The position numbers and the translations under genes were made by a program. Shown here piece after piece: positions 36,239-47,337 of a stretch of DNA of 64,000 bases. The stretch lies in assembly GCF_022095615.2 (NCBI RefSeq), contig NZ_CP155559.1, positions 4,027,501-4,091,500 on the forward strand. Reading direction: 5' to 3'. The notes under the pieces were generated by a model that had not been told where the DNA came from, did not search any database, and worked only from the letters and a program-made list of their open reading frames with translations. This stretch comes from Bacillus thuringiensis (GTDB lineage Bacteria; Bacillota; Bacilli; Bacillales; Bacillaceae_G). Position 1 is the first letter of the stretch. Every line of letters starts with the position of its first letter.

Positions 36239-37438
36239 TCAGTCTCCTTGAATATCGGATTCGGATATTGGTTGTGGCTCTGCAATATTTTCGATCACAG
36301 TATAATGCAACGTGACTTTTAGTTGATCCGCCTCAACCTCTTTACTCAAAATCTTATCACTTACAATCATAGCATGTTCATCCAATTTTTTCTTTAGTTC
36401 TTTTTCAGCCATCTCTTTCGCTACTTTCATTGCCTGTTTTTCTGTATATTCCCGATTCGCTTCTTCCTCTTCTCGCACGATATCTTTTTCGTACGCGATC
36501 GGCAGTGTAAAACCAAATAGTTTCACATCGTGTTTTACACTTTCAGTACGAGAGCGTTTATACTTATCATGTTGAAATCCCCATATTTTTATTTTCGCAC
36601 TCCCAAATGTAAGGTAATGCTCATTATATGCATTGCCAGTATATACTTGAAATTGCGTCTTCAGTGGTACATTCACCTCAGATGTATACCACGTTTCTCC
36701 ATACACAATACCTTTCGCCGAAACAATCGTTGGACTCTCCTCATTACCGTATATCCCTGATACGAGAAGCTGTCCTTTTTCGACATGGTCATTTTTCAAG
36801 ACGACTGGTTTTCCTACTTCAACAAATGTTTTTGTAACAATCGCTTCTTTTTTTGCTACTAAATTTTGCGGCCTTTGTTCCTTTTCTTTTTTCGGCTCGT
36901 TTTTTTCAACAATTTTAAAATGGTACGTCGTTCCTCTTATTTCTAGTCCCGCCCAAGTAATCGCATTAATATTGTCTGTCAAATGACGTTGTACATCTTC
37001 TACATTAGGCATTTGGAATTGTAATTTCCCTTTTTTAATACCCATTTTGTCCAATTCTTTCATCAATATATATTCCGTTTCAGGTTTCGCTCCTGTAATT
37101 TCAATTTTCCAAACCATATTTGATAATGCAATCATGCCAAAAAAGAAAATTAAAAAACCAATTAAGAATCCACTATTTTTAATTAAACGCTTATTTAAAA
37201 AAGGAAAACCGTAACGTCCAATAAAATATAGTTTACATTCATTTTTTCTATAAATTGGTTTTATTTTCTTCACATCTCGTAATAACATACAAAAAACTAA
37301 CGTTTCATCAGCAATCTTCTTAACATCCCAAACTAATAATTTTCTACGTACACATTCGTTAACGAACCGTTCCGCTCCTCTACCTTCAATTCGTACTTTT
37401 ACATATCCAAGCCACTTTATAAACCATTTATTTTTCAT
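36239..37438 (-). CDS. yqfD: Sporulation protein YqfD
   Basis: This 399-residue protein has a cytoplasmic N-terminal part (1-88), one membrane segment (89-110) and a long external domain. The family pattern includes TWAGLEIRGTTYHFKIVEK and the C-terminal VTLHYTVIENIAEPQP. In B. subtilis it is made in the mother cell under sigma-E and is needed for efficient sporulation; its molecular task is unclear. The yqfC gene lies 178 bases upstream, an unusually wide gap holding a repeat remnant and a hairpin. Confidence 0.93.
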   Translation of the reverse strand: MKNKWFIKWLGYVKVRIEGRGAERFVNECVRRKLLVWDVKKIADETLVFCMLLRDVKKIKPIYRKNECKLYFIGRYGFPFLNKRLIKNSGFLIGFLIFFFGMIALSNMVWKIEITGAKPETEYILMKELDKMGIKKGKLQFQMPNVEDVQRHLTDNINAITWAGLEIRGTTYHFKIVEKNEPKKEKEQRPQNLVAKKEAIVTKTFVEVGKPVVLKNDHVEKGQLLVSGIYGNEESPTIVSAKGIVYGETWYTSEVNVPLKTQFQVYTGNAYNEHYLTFGSAKIKIWGFQHDKYKRSRTESVKHDVKLFGFTLPIAYEKDIVREEEEANREYTEKQAMKVAKEMAEKELKKKLDEHAMIVSDKILSKEVEADQLKVTLHYTVIENIAEPQPISESDIQGD

Positions 37439-37526
37439 CTACTACCTCCACTACCTTTCCAAAAGTATACACACTACTTTTTTCAATTTAATTAGCAAAA
37501 TAGCTCGTACGAAAATGAAATAAAGA

Positions 37527-37553
37527 GTTTTACTGCCCATAAATAGCGAGATA
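37527..37553 (+). repeat. bcr-like repeat remnant, copy G
   Basis: GTTTTACTGCCCATAAATAG followed by CGAGATAAA matches the end of copy F (CTTACTGTCC..GCAAATAGCGGGATAA). The other parts of the repeat are missing or too diverged to see. Confidence 0.45.
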
Positions 37554-37589
37554 AACTGAATAGTAAGGTCGAATCACAAAAATAACGAA

Positions 37590-37615
37590 GAAAAACTTCA
37601 CATATGGAAGTTTCT
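37590..37615 (-). terminator. Terminator of yqfC
   Basis: A 7-bp stem (37593-37599 and 37607-37613) with a 7-base loop is followed on the minus strand by TTCTTCG. It lies a few bases after the yqfC stop and would separate yqfC from yqfD. Confidence 0.6.
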
Positions 37616-37616
37616 C

Positions 37617-37910
37617 TCACTCCTCTTTTTTTTCGTTTTCTAAAAACGTCACTTGCTCAATTATTCCTTCAAGCAAAAGTTCTTCTGGAAGGATTGTTTT
37701 AATAATAAAGGATTGCCCCTTAATTAATAATTGACCGTGCTTTAACAACAATCTTACTTCTTTATCTGAAAACACTAATAAACCCCGATGATTTTCTATA
37801 TAGATATGCACTTGCCCAACAAGCGTGATCCGAGGTAGATCCATTAGCACATCCACTGGTAGGTCTATTTGCTTCGTTAACCAATTCTTCATTTGTTCTA
37901 ATTTTTTCAT
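37617..37910 (-). CDS. yqfC: Sporulation protein YqfC
   Basis: This 97-residue soluble protein has the YabP/YqfC-family pattern: LPRITLVGQVHIYIENHRGLLVF (about 25-47), then VRLLLKHGQLLIKGQSFIIK. In B. subtilis yqfC precedes yqfD and is sigma-E controlled. ATG 37910 gives the usual length; GAGAGGGGG lies about 11 bases upstream. A longer in-frame extension to 38000 overlaps the yqeY terminator and is not credible. Confidence 0.9.
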   Translation of the reverse strand: MKKLEQMKNWLTKQIDLPVDVLMDLPRITLVGQVHIYIENHRGLLVFSDKEVRLLLKHGQLLIKGQSFIIKTILPEELLLEGIIEQVTFLENEKKEE

Positions 37911-37980
37911 CTCAAAAGACCCCCTCTCATCCCATATGTATGAAAAAAGAGCTTGTAATATCACGTCCAAACTGAAAAAA

Positions 37981-38025
37981 AGCATAAAAAAACGTCTCAT
38001 ACGAAATGAGACGTTTTTTTATGCT
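37981..38025 (-). terminator. 20-bp perfect hairpin terminator of yqeY
   Basis: Arms 37981-38000 and 38006-38025 are perfectly complementary over 20 bp, with a 5-base loop. The lower stem contains A and T runs and the yqeY stop codon. It can act on both strands. Confidence 0.9.
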
Positions 38026-38462
38026 AATAGCTGGATAACCAGCTTATTCACAAGTGATCCGTCTGTTTTACCTTTTACTTTCGGCATAACAGCAGTCATC
38101 ACCTTACCCATATCTGCTTTAGAAGTCGCACCAACTTCAGAAATAACTTGCTTAATTACATTCGCTAGTTCTTCTTCTGTTAATTGCTCAGGCAAATATG
38201 CGCTTAAAATCTGAATTTCACTTTGCAGTTTATTAACAAGGTCTTCACGACCAGCTTTTTTAAATTCAAGGAGGGAGTCCTTATACTGTTTTACTTCACG
38301 AGCTAAAACTGTTAATTCCTCTTCTTCAGTAAGAGTATGTTGCAGTTTAATACCTTCATTTTGTAAAGCAGCCTTAACCATACGAATAACGGTTAATTTT
38401 TCTTTTTGTTTATTCTTCATCGCTTGTTTCATATCATCGTTTAAACGACCGAGAAGACTCAT
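38019..38462 (-). CDS. yqeY: GatB/YqeY domain protein
   Basis: This 147-residue protein is a stand-alone YqeY domain, related to the C-terminal tRNA-binding part of GatB. It has the motif [11 protein letters not shown] near its end and a long helical first half. A role with tRNA or amidotransferase is inferred from the fold; function is not established. It lies 15 bases after rpsU, matching the conserved rpsU-yqeY pair. Confidence 0.94.
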   Translation of the reverse strand: MSLLGRLNDDMKQAMKNKQKEKLTVIRMVKAALQNEGIKLQHTLTEEEELTVLAREVKQYKDSLLEFKKAGREDLVNKLQSEIQILSAYLPEQLTEEELANVIKQVISEVGATSKADMGKVMTAVMPKVKGKTDGSLVNKLVIQLLA

Positions 38463-38477
38463 AACTTACACCCTCTC

Positions 38478-38651
38478 TTAGAATTTACGCTTTCTTGCCG
38501 CTTCAGATTTCTTCTTACGTTTTACACTTGGCTTTTCATAAAACTCGCGCTTTCTTGCTTCAGCAAGTGTACCAGTTTTAGAAACCGATCTTTTAAAACG
38601 GCGAAGTGCATCCTCCAAAGACTCGTTTTTACGAACGACTGTTTTTGACAT
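38478..38651 (-). CDS. rpsU: 30S ribosomal protein S21
   Basis: This 57-residue basic protein begins [19 protein letters not shown] and ends [10 protein letters not shown], the standard bS21 pattern. ATG 38651 has a strong GGAGGGAGGG site upstream; the in-frame ATG at 38678 lies beyond it. S21 sits near the 3' end of 16S rRNA in the 30S platform. A leader of about 80 bases precedes it. Confidence 0.98.
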
Positions 38652-38692
38652 TCTCTTTCCCTCCCTCCGAAACATCACACTTACATACTAAT

Positions 38693-38726
38693 TTCAGCAT
38701 GCAAAAAGAAACCCTTCTTCAGCATG
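38693..38726. repeat. Short direct repeats in the rpsU leader
   Basis: TTCAGCATG occurs at 38693-38701 and 38718-38726, within the inferred leader of rpsU. They could be chance or part of an RNA structure. Confidence 0.35.
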
Positions 38727-38735
38727 TCTTTTACG

Positions 38736-38765
38736 ATTATAATACATTTTATCACTTCAGGTCAA
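38736..38765 (-). promoter_or_regulatory. sigma-A promoter of rpsU-yqeY
   Basis: On the minus strand TTGACC (38760-38765) and TATAAT (38736-38741) are separated by 18 bases. The rpsU start lies 85 bases downstream of the -10. Confidence 0.8.
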
Positions 38766-38945
38766 CTATTTGGCAGAATAAAAGAAGAATAGATACCCTT
38801 ACCTGTTCAAAAGCTATGTAGATAGCTATTATCCTTTTTCCCTGAAGACAACTATATTTTTATCGTTACACCTTTTTTAATACAAGAAAGCATTAAATAA
38901 CTACTCATTCAACGCACCTGCCTTTTCAGTACTTAACTTCTCCAC

Positions 38946-38989
38946 AAAAAAAGAAAGCATGCAAATCGTTTCCGTTTGCATGCTTTCTT
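38946..38989 (-). terminator. Terminator downstream of mtaB
   Basis: A perfect 15-bp stem (38951-38965 and 38975-38989) with a 9-base loop is followed on the minus strand by a run of T. A repeat copy (38988-39119) separates it from the mtaB stop. Between here and rpsU (38766-38945) I see nothing else. Confidence 0.85.
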
Positions 38990-39119
38990 ATCCCGCTATT
39001 TGCCAGGACAGTAAGACCCCTACCTCAAAATTCAGCAAAAGCAAAGAACTTAGGTGGGGGTCAGGCTGATAATCAGCGGGGATGAACAAAGCCCCCCACT
39101 GATTAAAATTTCATTTTAT
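38988..39119 (-). repeat. bcr1-like dispersed repeat, copy F (most complete)
   Basis: Read on the minus strand it starts ATAAAATGAAATTTTAATCAG, then an inverted GTGGGGGGC...GCCCCGCTGATTATCAG-type block, then a pair CCCCCACCTAAGTTC / GAATTTTGAGGTAGGGG that forms a second stem, and ends TTACTGTCC..GCAAATAGCGGGATAA. Ends carry TTTAT/CTTAT-like sequences, as with the TTTAT duplication described for bcr1. Length is about 130 bases, somewhat below the roughly 155 I recall for bcr1. It covers the mtaB stop codon. Confidence 0.7.
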
Positions 39120-40468
39120 GCGCTTGCTGATTCTTTTTTTACATCATCTTCAAGAACACGAACAAATTGCGCTTCGTTATATGGATAACCAGCTTTCGTA
39201 ATTTTCACTTTCACTAGCTTACCAATTAATTCTTCCGATCCTTCAAATACAATTTTCAAGTAGTTATCCGTATAGCCTACATATAAGCCTTCACGGTCGC
39301 CCTCTTTAAATTGCTCTTCCGGAATGATTTCAAGCACTTCCCCTTCAAACTGTGACGCATACTCTTTCGCTAATTGGTTAGATAGTTCAATTAAACGATG
39401 AACACGATCATTCTTCACATCTTCAGGAACTTGATCTTCCATACGCGCTGCAGGTGTTCCTGTACGCTTCGAGTAAGGGAATACGTGTAACTCAGAGAAG
39501 CGATTCTCTTTAATGAAATTGTATGTTTCCATGAATTCTTCTTCTGTTTCACCCGGGAAACCAACAATTACGTCCGATGTAATCGCAAGGCCTGGTAACG
39601 CTTCTTTCAAACGATCTAAACGTTCTTGGAAAAATTCCATCGTATACTTACGACGCATACGCTTTAATACAGTATTAGATCCAGATTGCAACGGAATGTG
39701 TAAGTGACGTACAACTACTTCAGACTTATCTAACACTTCAATTACTTCATCTGAAATTTGACTCGCCTCAATAGAAGAAATACGAAGACGTTTTAATCCA
39801 CCTACTTCCGCTTCCATATCACGAAGTAATCCAGCTAAGTTATAATCTTTAATATCTTCACCGTACCCACCTGTATGAATACCTGTTAATACGATTTCTT
39901 TATAGCCTGCATCTACTAATTGCTGCGCTTGTTTAATAACTTCTTTCCCATCACGAGAACGCATTAAACCACGTGCCCAAGGAATAATACAGAATGTACA
40001 GAAGTTATTACAACCTTCTTGTATTTTTAAAGATGCACGTGTACGATCCGTGAAATAAGGTACATCCAGTTCTTCGTATACACGTGTTTTCATAATGTTG
40101 CGGACAGCATTAATTGGTTGACGCTCTTTGCGGAATTCTTCGATGTATCCTAACATCTTTTCACGATCCTGTGTACCAACTACAATATCTACACCTGGAA
40201 TCGCCATAATTTCTGCTGGAGATGTTTGTGCATAACATCCAGTTACACAAATAACCGCATCCGGATTTTGACGAACAGCACGTCTAATAACTTGACGACT
40301 TTTCTTATCTCCAGTATTCGTTACTGTACATGTATTAATAACATATACATCAGATTTCTTTTCATATTCAGTTCTTTCATAACCACCTTGTTTAAACAAT
40401 TGCCAAATGGCTTCTGTTTCATAGTGGTTTACTTTACAACCTAACGTATGGAACGCAACAGTTGACAT
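39116..40468 (-). CDS. mtaB: tRNA t6A37 methylthiotransferase MtaB
   Basis: This 450-residue radical SAM enzyme adds a methylthio group to t6A37, giving ms2t6A in ANN-reading tRNAs. The UPF0004 domain has C11, C47 and C78 for one [4Fe-4S] cluster. The radical SAM motif C153-x3-C157-x2-C160 (GCNNFCTFC) binds the other. A C-terminal TRAM domain follows (about 370-440). The stop codon TAA lies within the edge of a bcr1-like repeat. It lies just downstream of rsmE, 6 bases away. Confidence 0.95.
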   Translation of the reverse strand: MSTVAFHTLGCKVNHYETEAIWQLFKQGGYERTEYEKKSDVYVINTCTVTNTGDKKSRQVIRRAVRQNPDAVICVTGCYAQTSPAEIMAIPGVDIVVGTQDREKMLGYIEEFRKERQPINAVRNIMKTRVYEELDVPYFTDRTRASLKIQEGCNNFCTFCIIPWARGLMRSRDGKEVIKQAQQLVDAGYKEIVLTGIHTGGYGEDIKDYNLAGLLRDMEAEVGGLKRLRISSIEASQISDEVIEVLDKSEVVVRHLHIPLQSGSNTVLKRMRRKYTMEFFQERLDRLKEALPGLAITSDVIVGFPGETEEEFMETYNFIKENRFSELHVFPYSKRTGTPAARMEDQVPEDVKNDRVHRLIELSNQLAKEYASQFEGEVLEIIPEEQFKEGDREGLYVGYTDNYLKIVFEGSEELIGKLVKVKITKAGYPYNEAQFVRVLEDDVKKESASA

Positions 40469-40474
40469 TGATCA

Positions 40475-41224
40475 TCACCCCATCAATTCAAAATGATACG
40501 AAGCAGCACTTAACGCGTATAACGGCGCCGTTTCTGTTCTTAAAATTCTTGGTCCTAAACTACATGGTACAAATTTATGTTCACGAAGCGCTGTAATCTC
40601 TTCCTCAGCTAAACCGCCTTCTGGGCCAAATACAATCAATAGCTTTTGACCTGGTTTCATCGTTGTTAAAGCTTTCGCAAAATTAGATTTCTCGCCTTGT
40701 TTCGCTTCCTCTTCGTAAGCAACAAGACAAACATCATACTCACCACTCATTGAAAGCAATTGTTTAAACGATGCCGGAGCATGTACTTCTGGAACTTCAC
40801 TTCTATGTGATTGTTCCGCAGCTTCTTTCACAATTTTTCTTAAACGCTCAACTTTTTTATCAGCTTTTTTCGCATCCCATTTTACGATAGAGCGAGATGC
40901 TTGAAATGGTAAGAATGCAGCTGCCCCAAGCTCTGTTCCTTTTTGGAAAATTAACTCTAGCTTGTCTCCTTTTGGCAGTCCACTTGCAATCGTCACGAAA
41001 ACAGGAAGTTCACTTGACGCCTCTACCCATTCTACAATAGCCGTATTAATAAATTCACTGGTAATTTCATCAATTGAACATACTGCTGTTTTTCCGTTTA
41101 CACAGCAATAAATGTGATCTCCAGCTGACATACGCATCACTCTTGCGATATGATGTACGTCATCACCTACAATACGAATATTTGTCTCATTTACATATTT
41201 CTCTTCTACAAAATAACGTTGCAT
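40475..41224 (-). CDS. rsmE: 16S rRNA (uracil(1498)-N3)-methyltransferase RsmE
   Basis: This 249-residue SPOUT methyltransferase methylates U1498 of 16S rRNA in the assembled 30S subunit. The N-terminal PUA-like domain (about 1-70) is followed by the SPOUT fold with VFGPEGGLAEEEI (about 199-211) and SLGPRILRTETAPLYAL (about 225-241), the deep-knot cofactor site. Start ATG 41224 has AAGGTGATTAT upstream. A 19-bp hairpin ends about 12 bases before that ribosome site. Confidence 0.95.
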   Translation of the reverse strand: MQRYFVEEKYVNETNIRIVGDDVHHIARVMRMSAGDHIYCCVNGKTAVCSIDEITSEFINTAIVEWVEASSELPVFVTIASGLPKGDKLELIFQKGTELGAAAFLPFQASRSIVKWDAKKADKKVERLRKIVKEAAEQSHRSEVPEVHAPASFKQLLSMSGEYDVCLVAYEEEAKQGEKSNFAKALTTMKPGQKLLIVFGPEGGLAEEEITALREHKFVPCSLGPRILRTETAPLYALSAASYHFELMG

Positions 41225-41241
41225 ATAATCACCTTAGTAGA

Positions 41242-41285
41242 GTTTCGTTCCTTTCGTAAGTCAATACTTACGAAAGGAACGAAAC
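41242..41285 (-). repeat. 19-bp perfect inverted repeat before rsmE
   Basis: Arms 41242-41260 and 41267-41285 are perfectly complementary with a 6-base loop. On the minus-strand transcript the hairpin lies between prmA and the rsmE ribosome site. No U tract follows, so it does not look like a normal terminator. Confidence 0.8.
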
Positions 41286-41313
41286 GTTATCATTTTTCAT
41301 ATAACAAACGGCA

Positions 41314-41339
41314 AGTCCCTCACCTGATAGTGAGAGACT
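41314..41339 (-). other. Second hairpin after prmA
   Basis: Arms 41314-41323 and 41330-41339 pair over 10 bp with one mismatch or G-U, around a 6-base loop. On the minus strand TGCCGTTTG follows, a poor U tract. It may protect the prmA mRNA end. Confidence 0.45.
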
Positions 41340-41368
41340 CCCCTTTTCATTATAGACTAAAATCTATA

Positions 41369-42307
41369 TTACGCATTTCGTGCAATAATTGCTACCCAAT
41401 CTTCCATTCGTAACACTTCTTCAATTGTAAATCCAGCTTTTTCTAGCGCCTCCGAAATTACCTTTTCCTTCGCAGCAATAATGCCCGATGTAATAAATAA
41501 TCCACCTGACTTCACAACTCTCGCTGCATCCTCAGGGAATAAAAGAATAATTTCTGCTAATAAGTTAGCTACGATTAAATCAACAGGACCTTCAATACCC
41601 TCTAAAAGACTATTTTGCCCAACAGACACGATATCATCTGTTTTATTTAAACGTACGTTCATTTCTGCACTTTCAACTGCAACTGGATCTAAATCATACG
41701 CCTGAACAGAAGACGCACCTAATTTTGCCGCTGCAATACTAAGCACACCAGAACCTGTTCCTACATCAATGATAGTGTCACCTGGCTGAACTGTTTTTTC
41801 TAAAGCACGAATACACATCGTTGTTGTCGGATGAGTTCCTGTCCCAAACGCCATACCTGGATCTAATTCAATAATTTTTTCTTCCGGAGAAGCTGGTGTA
41901 TACTCTTCCCACGTCGGCACAATTGTGAATGTATCAGAAATTTGTACTGGATGGTAATATTTTTTCCAAGCAGTAGCCCAATCTTCTTCATTGACTTCGT
42001 TAACGGTAATATTTCCAGTACCAATTTCAATGTCGTAAGATGGAAGCATATCAATAGATGATTTTACACCTGCAATCGTTTCATGTAAAGAATCCGTTTG
42101 CGGGAAATATGCTTTTATTAATACACCTTCCGCCGGATATTCATCTGGGTTCAATGCATAAATTTCACCGTATTGTTGCTCGCGCTCTTTCGTCAACTCT
42201 GCTGGATCCTCAATCGCAACTCCACTAGCACCAGCTTCATGTAAAATATGAGAGACAGCTTCTACTGCTTCTTCTGTTGTATGAATACTAATTTCTGACC
42301 ATTTCAC
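41369..42307 (-). CDS. prmA: Ribosomal protein L11 methyltransferase PrmA
   Basis: This 312-residue enzyme trimethylates lysines of ribosomal protein L11. An N-terminal substrate-recognition domain (about 1-60) precedes the Rossmann methyltransferase domain with [13 protein letters not shown] (about 177-189) and [10 protein letters not shown]. It lies 28 bases after dnaJ and begins the run prmA-rsmE-mtaB, all translation modification enzymes. Confidence 0.96.
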   Translation of the reverse strand: MKWSEISIHTTEEAVEAVSHILHEAGASGVAIEDPAELTKEREQQYGEIYALNPDEYPAEGVLIKAYFPQTDSLHETIAGVKSSIDMLPSYDIEIGTGNITVNEVNEEDWATAWKKYYHPVQISDTFTIVPTWEEYTPASPEEKIIELDPGMAFGTGTHPTTTMCIRALEKTVQPGDTIIDVGTGSGVLSIAAAKLGASSVQAYDLDPVAVESAEMNVRLNKTDDIVSVGQNSLLEGIEGPVDLIVANLLAEIILLFPEDAARVVKSGGLFITSGIIAAKEKVISEALEKAGFTIEEVLRMEDWVAIIARNA

Positions 42308-42335
42308 AATTTACCAACTCCATTTTTTATTTCCA

Positions 42336-43451
42336 TTATTCCCCTTTGAAAGCACGTTTAAGCTTTCCAAATAAACTATCATCCTGCTCTTCTTGTCCCG
42401 CAAATTCACGTAATAACTCTTTTTGATGTGAAGTTAATTTCGTCGGTACAACAACACGAACAACTACATATTGATCTCCTTGGCCGTATCCACGTACGTT
42501 CGGCGCACCTTTTCCTTTTAAGCGGAATTCTGTTCCTGTTTGTGTTCCTGCTGGAATTTTCAGCTTCACTTTCCCATGAACAGTAGGAACTTCCACTTCA
42601 GCACCAAGTGCCATTTGCGCAAATGTTAATGGCATTTCGCAAATAATGTGATCTCCCTCACGCTCAAAGAATTCATGATTTCTTACATGAACAACAACAT
42701 ATAAATCTCCTGCCGGTCCGCCATTTACGCCCGATTCACCTTTTCCAGATACACGAATTTGTTGACCATTATCGATACCTGCTGGAATTTTGACATTGAT
42801 TTTTTTACGTTTACGTACTTTACCAGAACCATGACATGTCGTACATTTTTCTTTAATCATTTGACCAGTTCCTGAACAATGACCACAAGCTTGACGGTTT
42901 ACAATACGACCAAACGGTGTATTTTGTTCTACACTTACTTGACCTGATCCTGAACAATGTTTACATGTTTCTTTTGAAGTTCCTGGTTTTGCTCCGCTAC
43001 CTTTACAAGTATCACATGGATCTTCTACTGGAATCTCAACATTTAACTCTTTACCAAAAATAGCTTCTTCAAACTCTAAAGTAACTTGGTATTGTAAGTC
43101 AGCACCTTGACGCGGAGCATTTGGATCACGGCGTCTGCCACCACCACCGCCAAAGAATGAACTAAAGATATCTTCGAAACCGAAGCCACCGCCGAAGTCT
43201 CCTCCGCCGCCAAAGCCACCGAAACCTTGATTTGCACCAGCATGACCGAATTGATCGTATTGCGCGCGCTTTTGATCATCACTTAATACTTCGTATGCTT
43301 CTTGTACTTCTTTAAACTTTTCAATTGCATTTTCTTCTTTACTTACGTCTGGATGGTATTTTTTAGCCAAACGACGATACGCTTTTTTTATTTCATCTTT
43401 AGAAGCACCTTTGCTAAGGCCAAGAACCTCATAATAATCTCGTTTACTCAT
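42336..43451 (-). CDS. dnaJ: Chaperone protein DnaJ (Hsp40)
   Basis: This 371-residue co-chaperone stimulates DnaK ATPase and delivers unfolded proteins. The J domain has HPD (33-35), then a Gly/Phe region (about 75-105), then four CxxCxGxG zinc repeats (about 145-210) and two C-terminal substrate domains. ATG 43451 follows GGGGGTTGTAAATTT; an extension to 43496 is not needed. A terminator-like hairpin lies between dnaK and dnaJ, which may lower DnaJ relative to DnaK. Confidence 0.97.
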   Translation of the reverse strand: MSKRDYYEVLGLSKGASKDEIKKAYRRLAKKYHPDVSKEENAIEKFKEVQEAYEVLSDDQKRAQYDQFGHAGANQGFGGFGGGGDFGGGFGFEDIFSSFFGGGGGRRRDPNAPRQGADLQYQVTLEFEEAIFGKELNVEIPVEDPCDTCKGSGAKPGTSKETCKHCSGSGQVSVEQNTPFGRIVNRQACGHCSGTGQMIKEKCTTCHGSGKVRKRKKINVKIPAGIDNGQQIRVSGKGESGVNGGPAGDLYVVVHVRNHEFFEREGDHIICEMPLTFAQMALGAEVEVPTVHGKVKLKIPAGTQTGTEFRLKGKGAPNVRGYGQGDQYVVVRVVVPTKLTSHQKELLREFAGQEEQDDSLFGKLKRAFKGE

Positions 43452-43583
43452 AAATTTACAACCCCCGAATCTTTCACATAAACGTAATTTTAACACCGAA
43501 AGAAAGTGCTTTGCAACAAAGTTTCCTCACTTACAGTATGCAAAGTAAAAAACTTAAGAACCTCACACATTTCTTCTCATTCA

Positions 43584-43627
43584 TGAAAAAAGCCAAAGCC
43601 AAGGCACGCTTGACTTTGACTTTTTGT
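43584..43627 (-). terminator. Terminator-like hairpin between dnaK and dnaJ
   Basis: A 14-bp stem (43590-43603 and 43609-43622) with two G-U pairs and a 5-base loop is followed on the minus strand by TTTTTTC. It lies 18 bases after the dnaK stop and would end a fraction of transcripts. Confidence 0.8.
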
Positions 43628-43644
43628 CATCTTACTTATTTATA

Positions 43645-46073
<2,429 letters not shown>

Positions 46074-46187
46074 AATATTCACCTCCTTAAAAGGTATTAG
46101 GTATTATGCTCAGCACAATTACCTAAGCATTATATATTACACACAGCAATGAAAATTTCATTACTTGAGCGAATGTATTACTCCCAT

Positions 46188-47204
46188 TTACTTTTTAAGT
46201 CCATCAGTAAATTGTCTCGTAAATAACTGTAACAAACTAATTACCCGAGAGTATTGCATTCTTGTCGGACCTAAAATAGCAATTGTTCCAAGCTGTTCTT
46301 CTCCAATCGAATATGTTGCAGAAATTAAACTACAATCTTCCATGGCCGTCGCAGAGTTTTCCCTACCAATGTTCACTTGAATACCTACTTGTTTATGACG
46401 CAAAATGTCATAAAACTCGGCTTCATTATCAATCATCGTCAGCAAGGATCTTACTTTGTGAATGTCATGGAACTCTGGTTGCGAAAGCATATTTGCTTTG
46501 CCTCCAAAGTATATCTTTTCCGATAAAGGAACTTGAAATGTACCATCTAACATTTTTATTGCACTATCGTAATTATGAACATACCCACGTAAAACTGTAA
46601 CAATCTCTTTAAAGATTTTGTTATGCAGTTCTGCCATTGGTACACCCGACAGCTTTTCATTTAAAATATTAACCATTTTTTCTAAATCTGATAAATCAAC
46701 AGATTCCGGAACGGTAATCGTTTTGCTTTGTACATGCCCTGTATCAGTTACAATAATAGCGACTGCAGTTTGACGATCAAGCGGTACAATTTGTACGTTT
46801 TTAAGTTTATTTGTGCTTAACTTCGGTCCAAGAACAATAGCCGTATAATTCGTAAGCTCTGATAAAATTTGAGCCGATTGCTGTGCAATCTTTTCCGCTT
46901 CAAAAATTCGTTCAGCAAATAAATCTTTAATTTGTACAATTTCATCGTTCGGTAAGTTTTGCGGCGCTAAAAGATGGTCTACATAAAAACGATATCCTTT
47001 TTCGGAAGGAACACGTCCTGAAGAACTATGCGTTTTCTCAATAAATCCTAGTTCCTCTAAATCAGCCATTTCATTTCGAATAGTAGCTGAACTAAACGTA
47101 ATTTCATCTTTCTTAGCCAACGTCCTCGACCCAACAGGTTGCGCTGATCCAATAAAGTCATCAATAATTGTTTGTAAAATTAAGAGCTGACGTTCCGTAA
47201 GCAT
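46188..47204 (-). CDS. hrcA: Heat-inducible transcription repressor HrcA
   Basis: This 338-residue repressor binds CIRCE and shuts off class I heat-shock genes; GroEL helps it stay active. A winged-helix domain (about 1-75) with [29 protein letters not shown] is followed by the GAF-like dimerisation region and the family motif [13 protein letters not shown] near the end. A CIRCE element lies 17 bases upstream of its start, so it regulates itself together with grpE, dnaK and dnaJ. Confidence 0.97.
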   Translation of the reverse strand: MLTERQLLILQTIIDDFIGSAQPVGSRTLAKKDEITFSSATIRNEMADLEELGFIEKTHSSSGRVPSEKGYRFYVDHLLAPQNLPNDEIVQIKDLFAERIFEAEKIAQQSAQILSELTNYTAIVLGPKLSTNKLKNVQIVPLDRQTAVAIIVTDTGHVQSKTITVPESVDLSDLEKMVNILNEKLSGVPMAELHNKIFKEIVTVLRGYVHNYDSAIKMLDGTFQVPLSEKIYFGGKANMLSQPEFHDIHKVRSLLTMIDNEAEFYDILRHKQVGIQVNIGRENSATAMEDCSLISATYSIGEEQLGTIAILGPTRMQYSRVISLLQLFTRQFTDGLKK

Positions 47205-47220
47205 CTCATCATCACCTCTG

Positions 47221-47247
47221 TTAGCACTCTTTGTCTTCGAGTGCTAA
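47221..47247 (-). promoter_or_regulatory. CIRCE operator of the hrcA-grpE-dnaK-dnaJ operon
   Basis: The perfect inverted repeat TTAGCACTC-N9-GAGTGCTAA (47221-47229 and 47239-47247) is the canonical HrcA site. It sits between the promoter and the hrcA start codon. Confidence 0.97.
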
Positions 47248-47258
47248 ATCTATTAATA

Positions 47259-47287
47259 ACTTACCAAAATTGACATTCAATTGTCAA
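47259..47287 (-). promoter_or_regulatory. sigma-A-like promoter of hrcA operon
   Basis: On the minus strand TTGACA lies at 47282-47287. A GTAAGT -10 candidate follows 17 bases later (about 47259-47264). The -10 is weak, but the -35 is perfect and CIRCE lies just downstream. Confidence 0.55.
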
Positions 47288-47337
47288 CGGAAACGTCACG
47301 AAATAATGAAACTTTTTCACGTTTATGGAACATTTAA

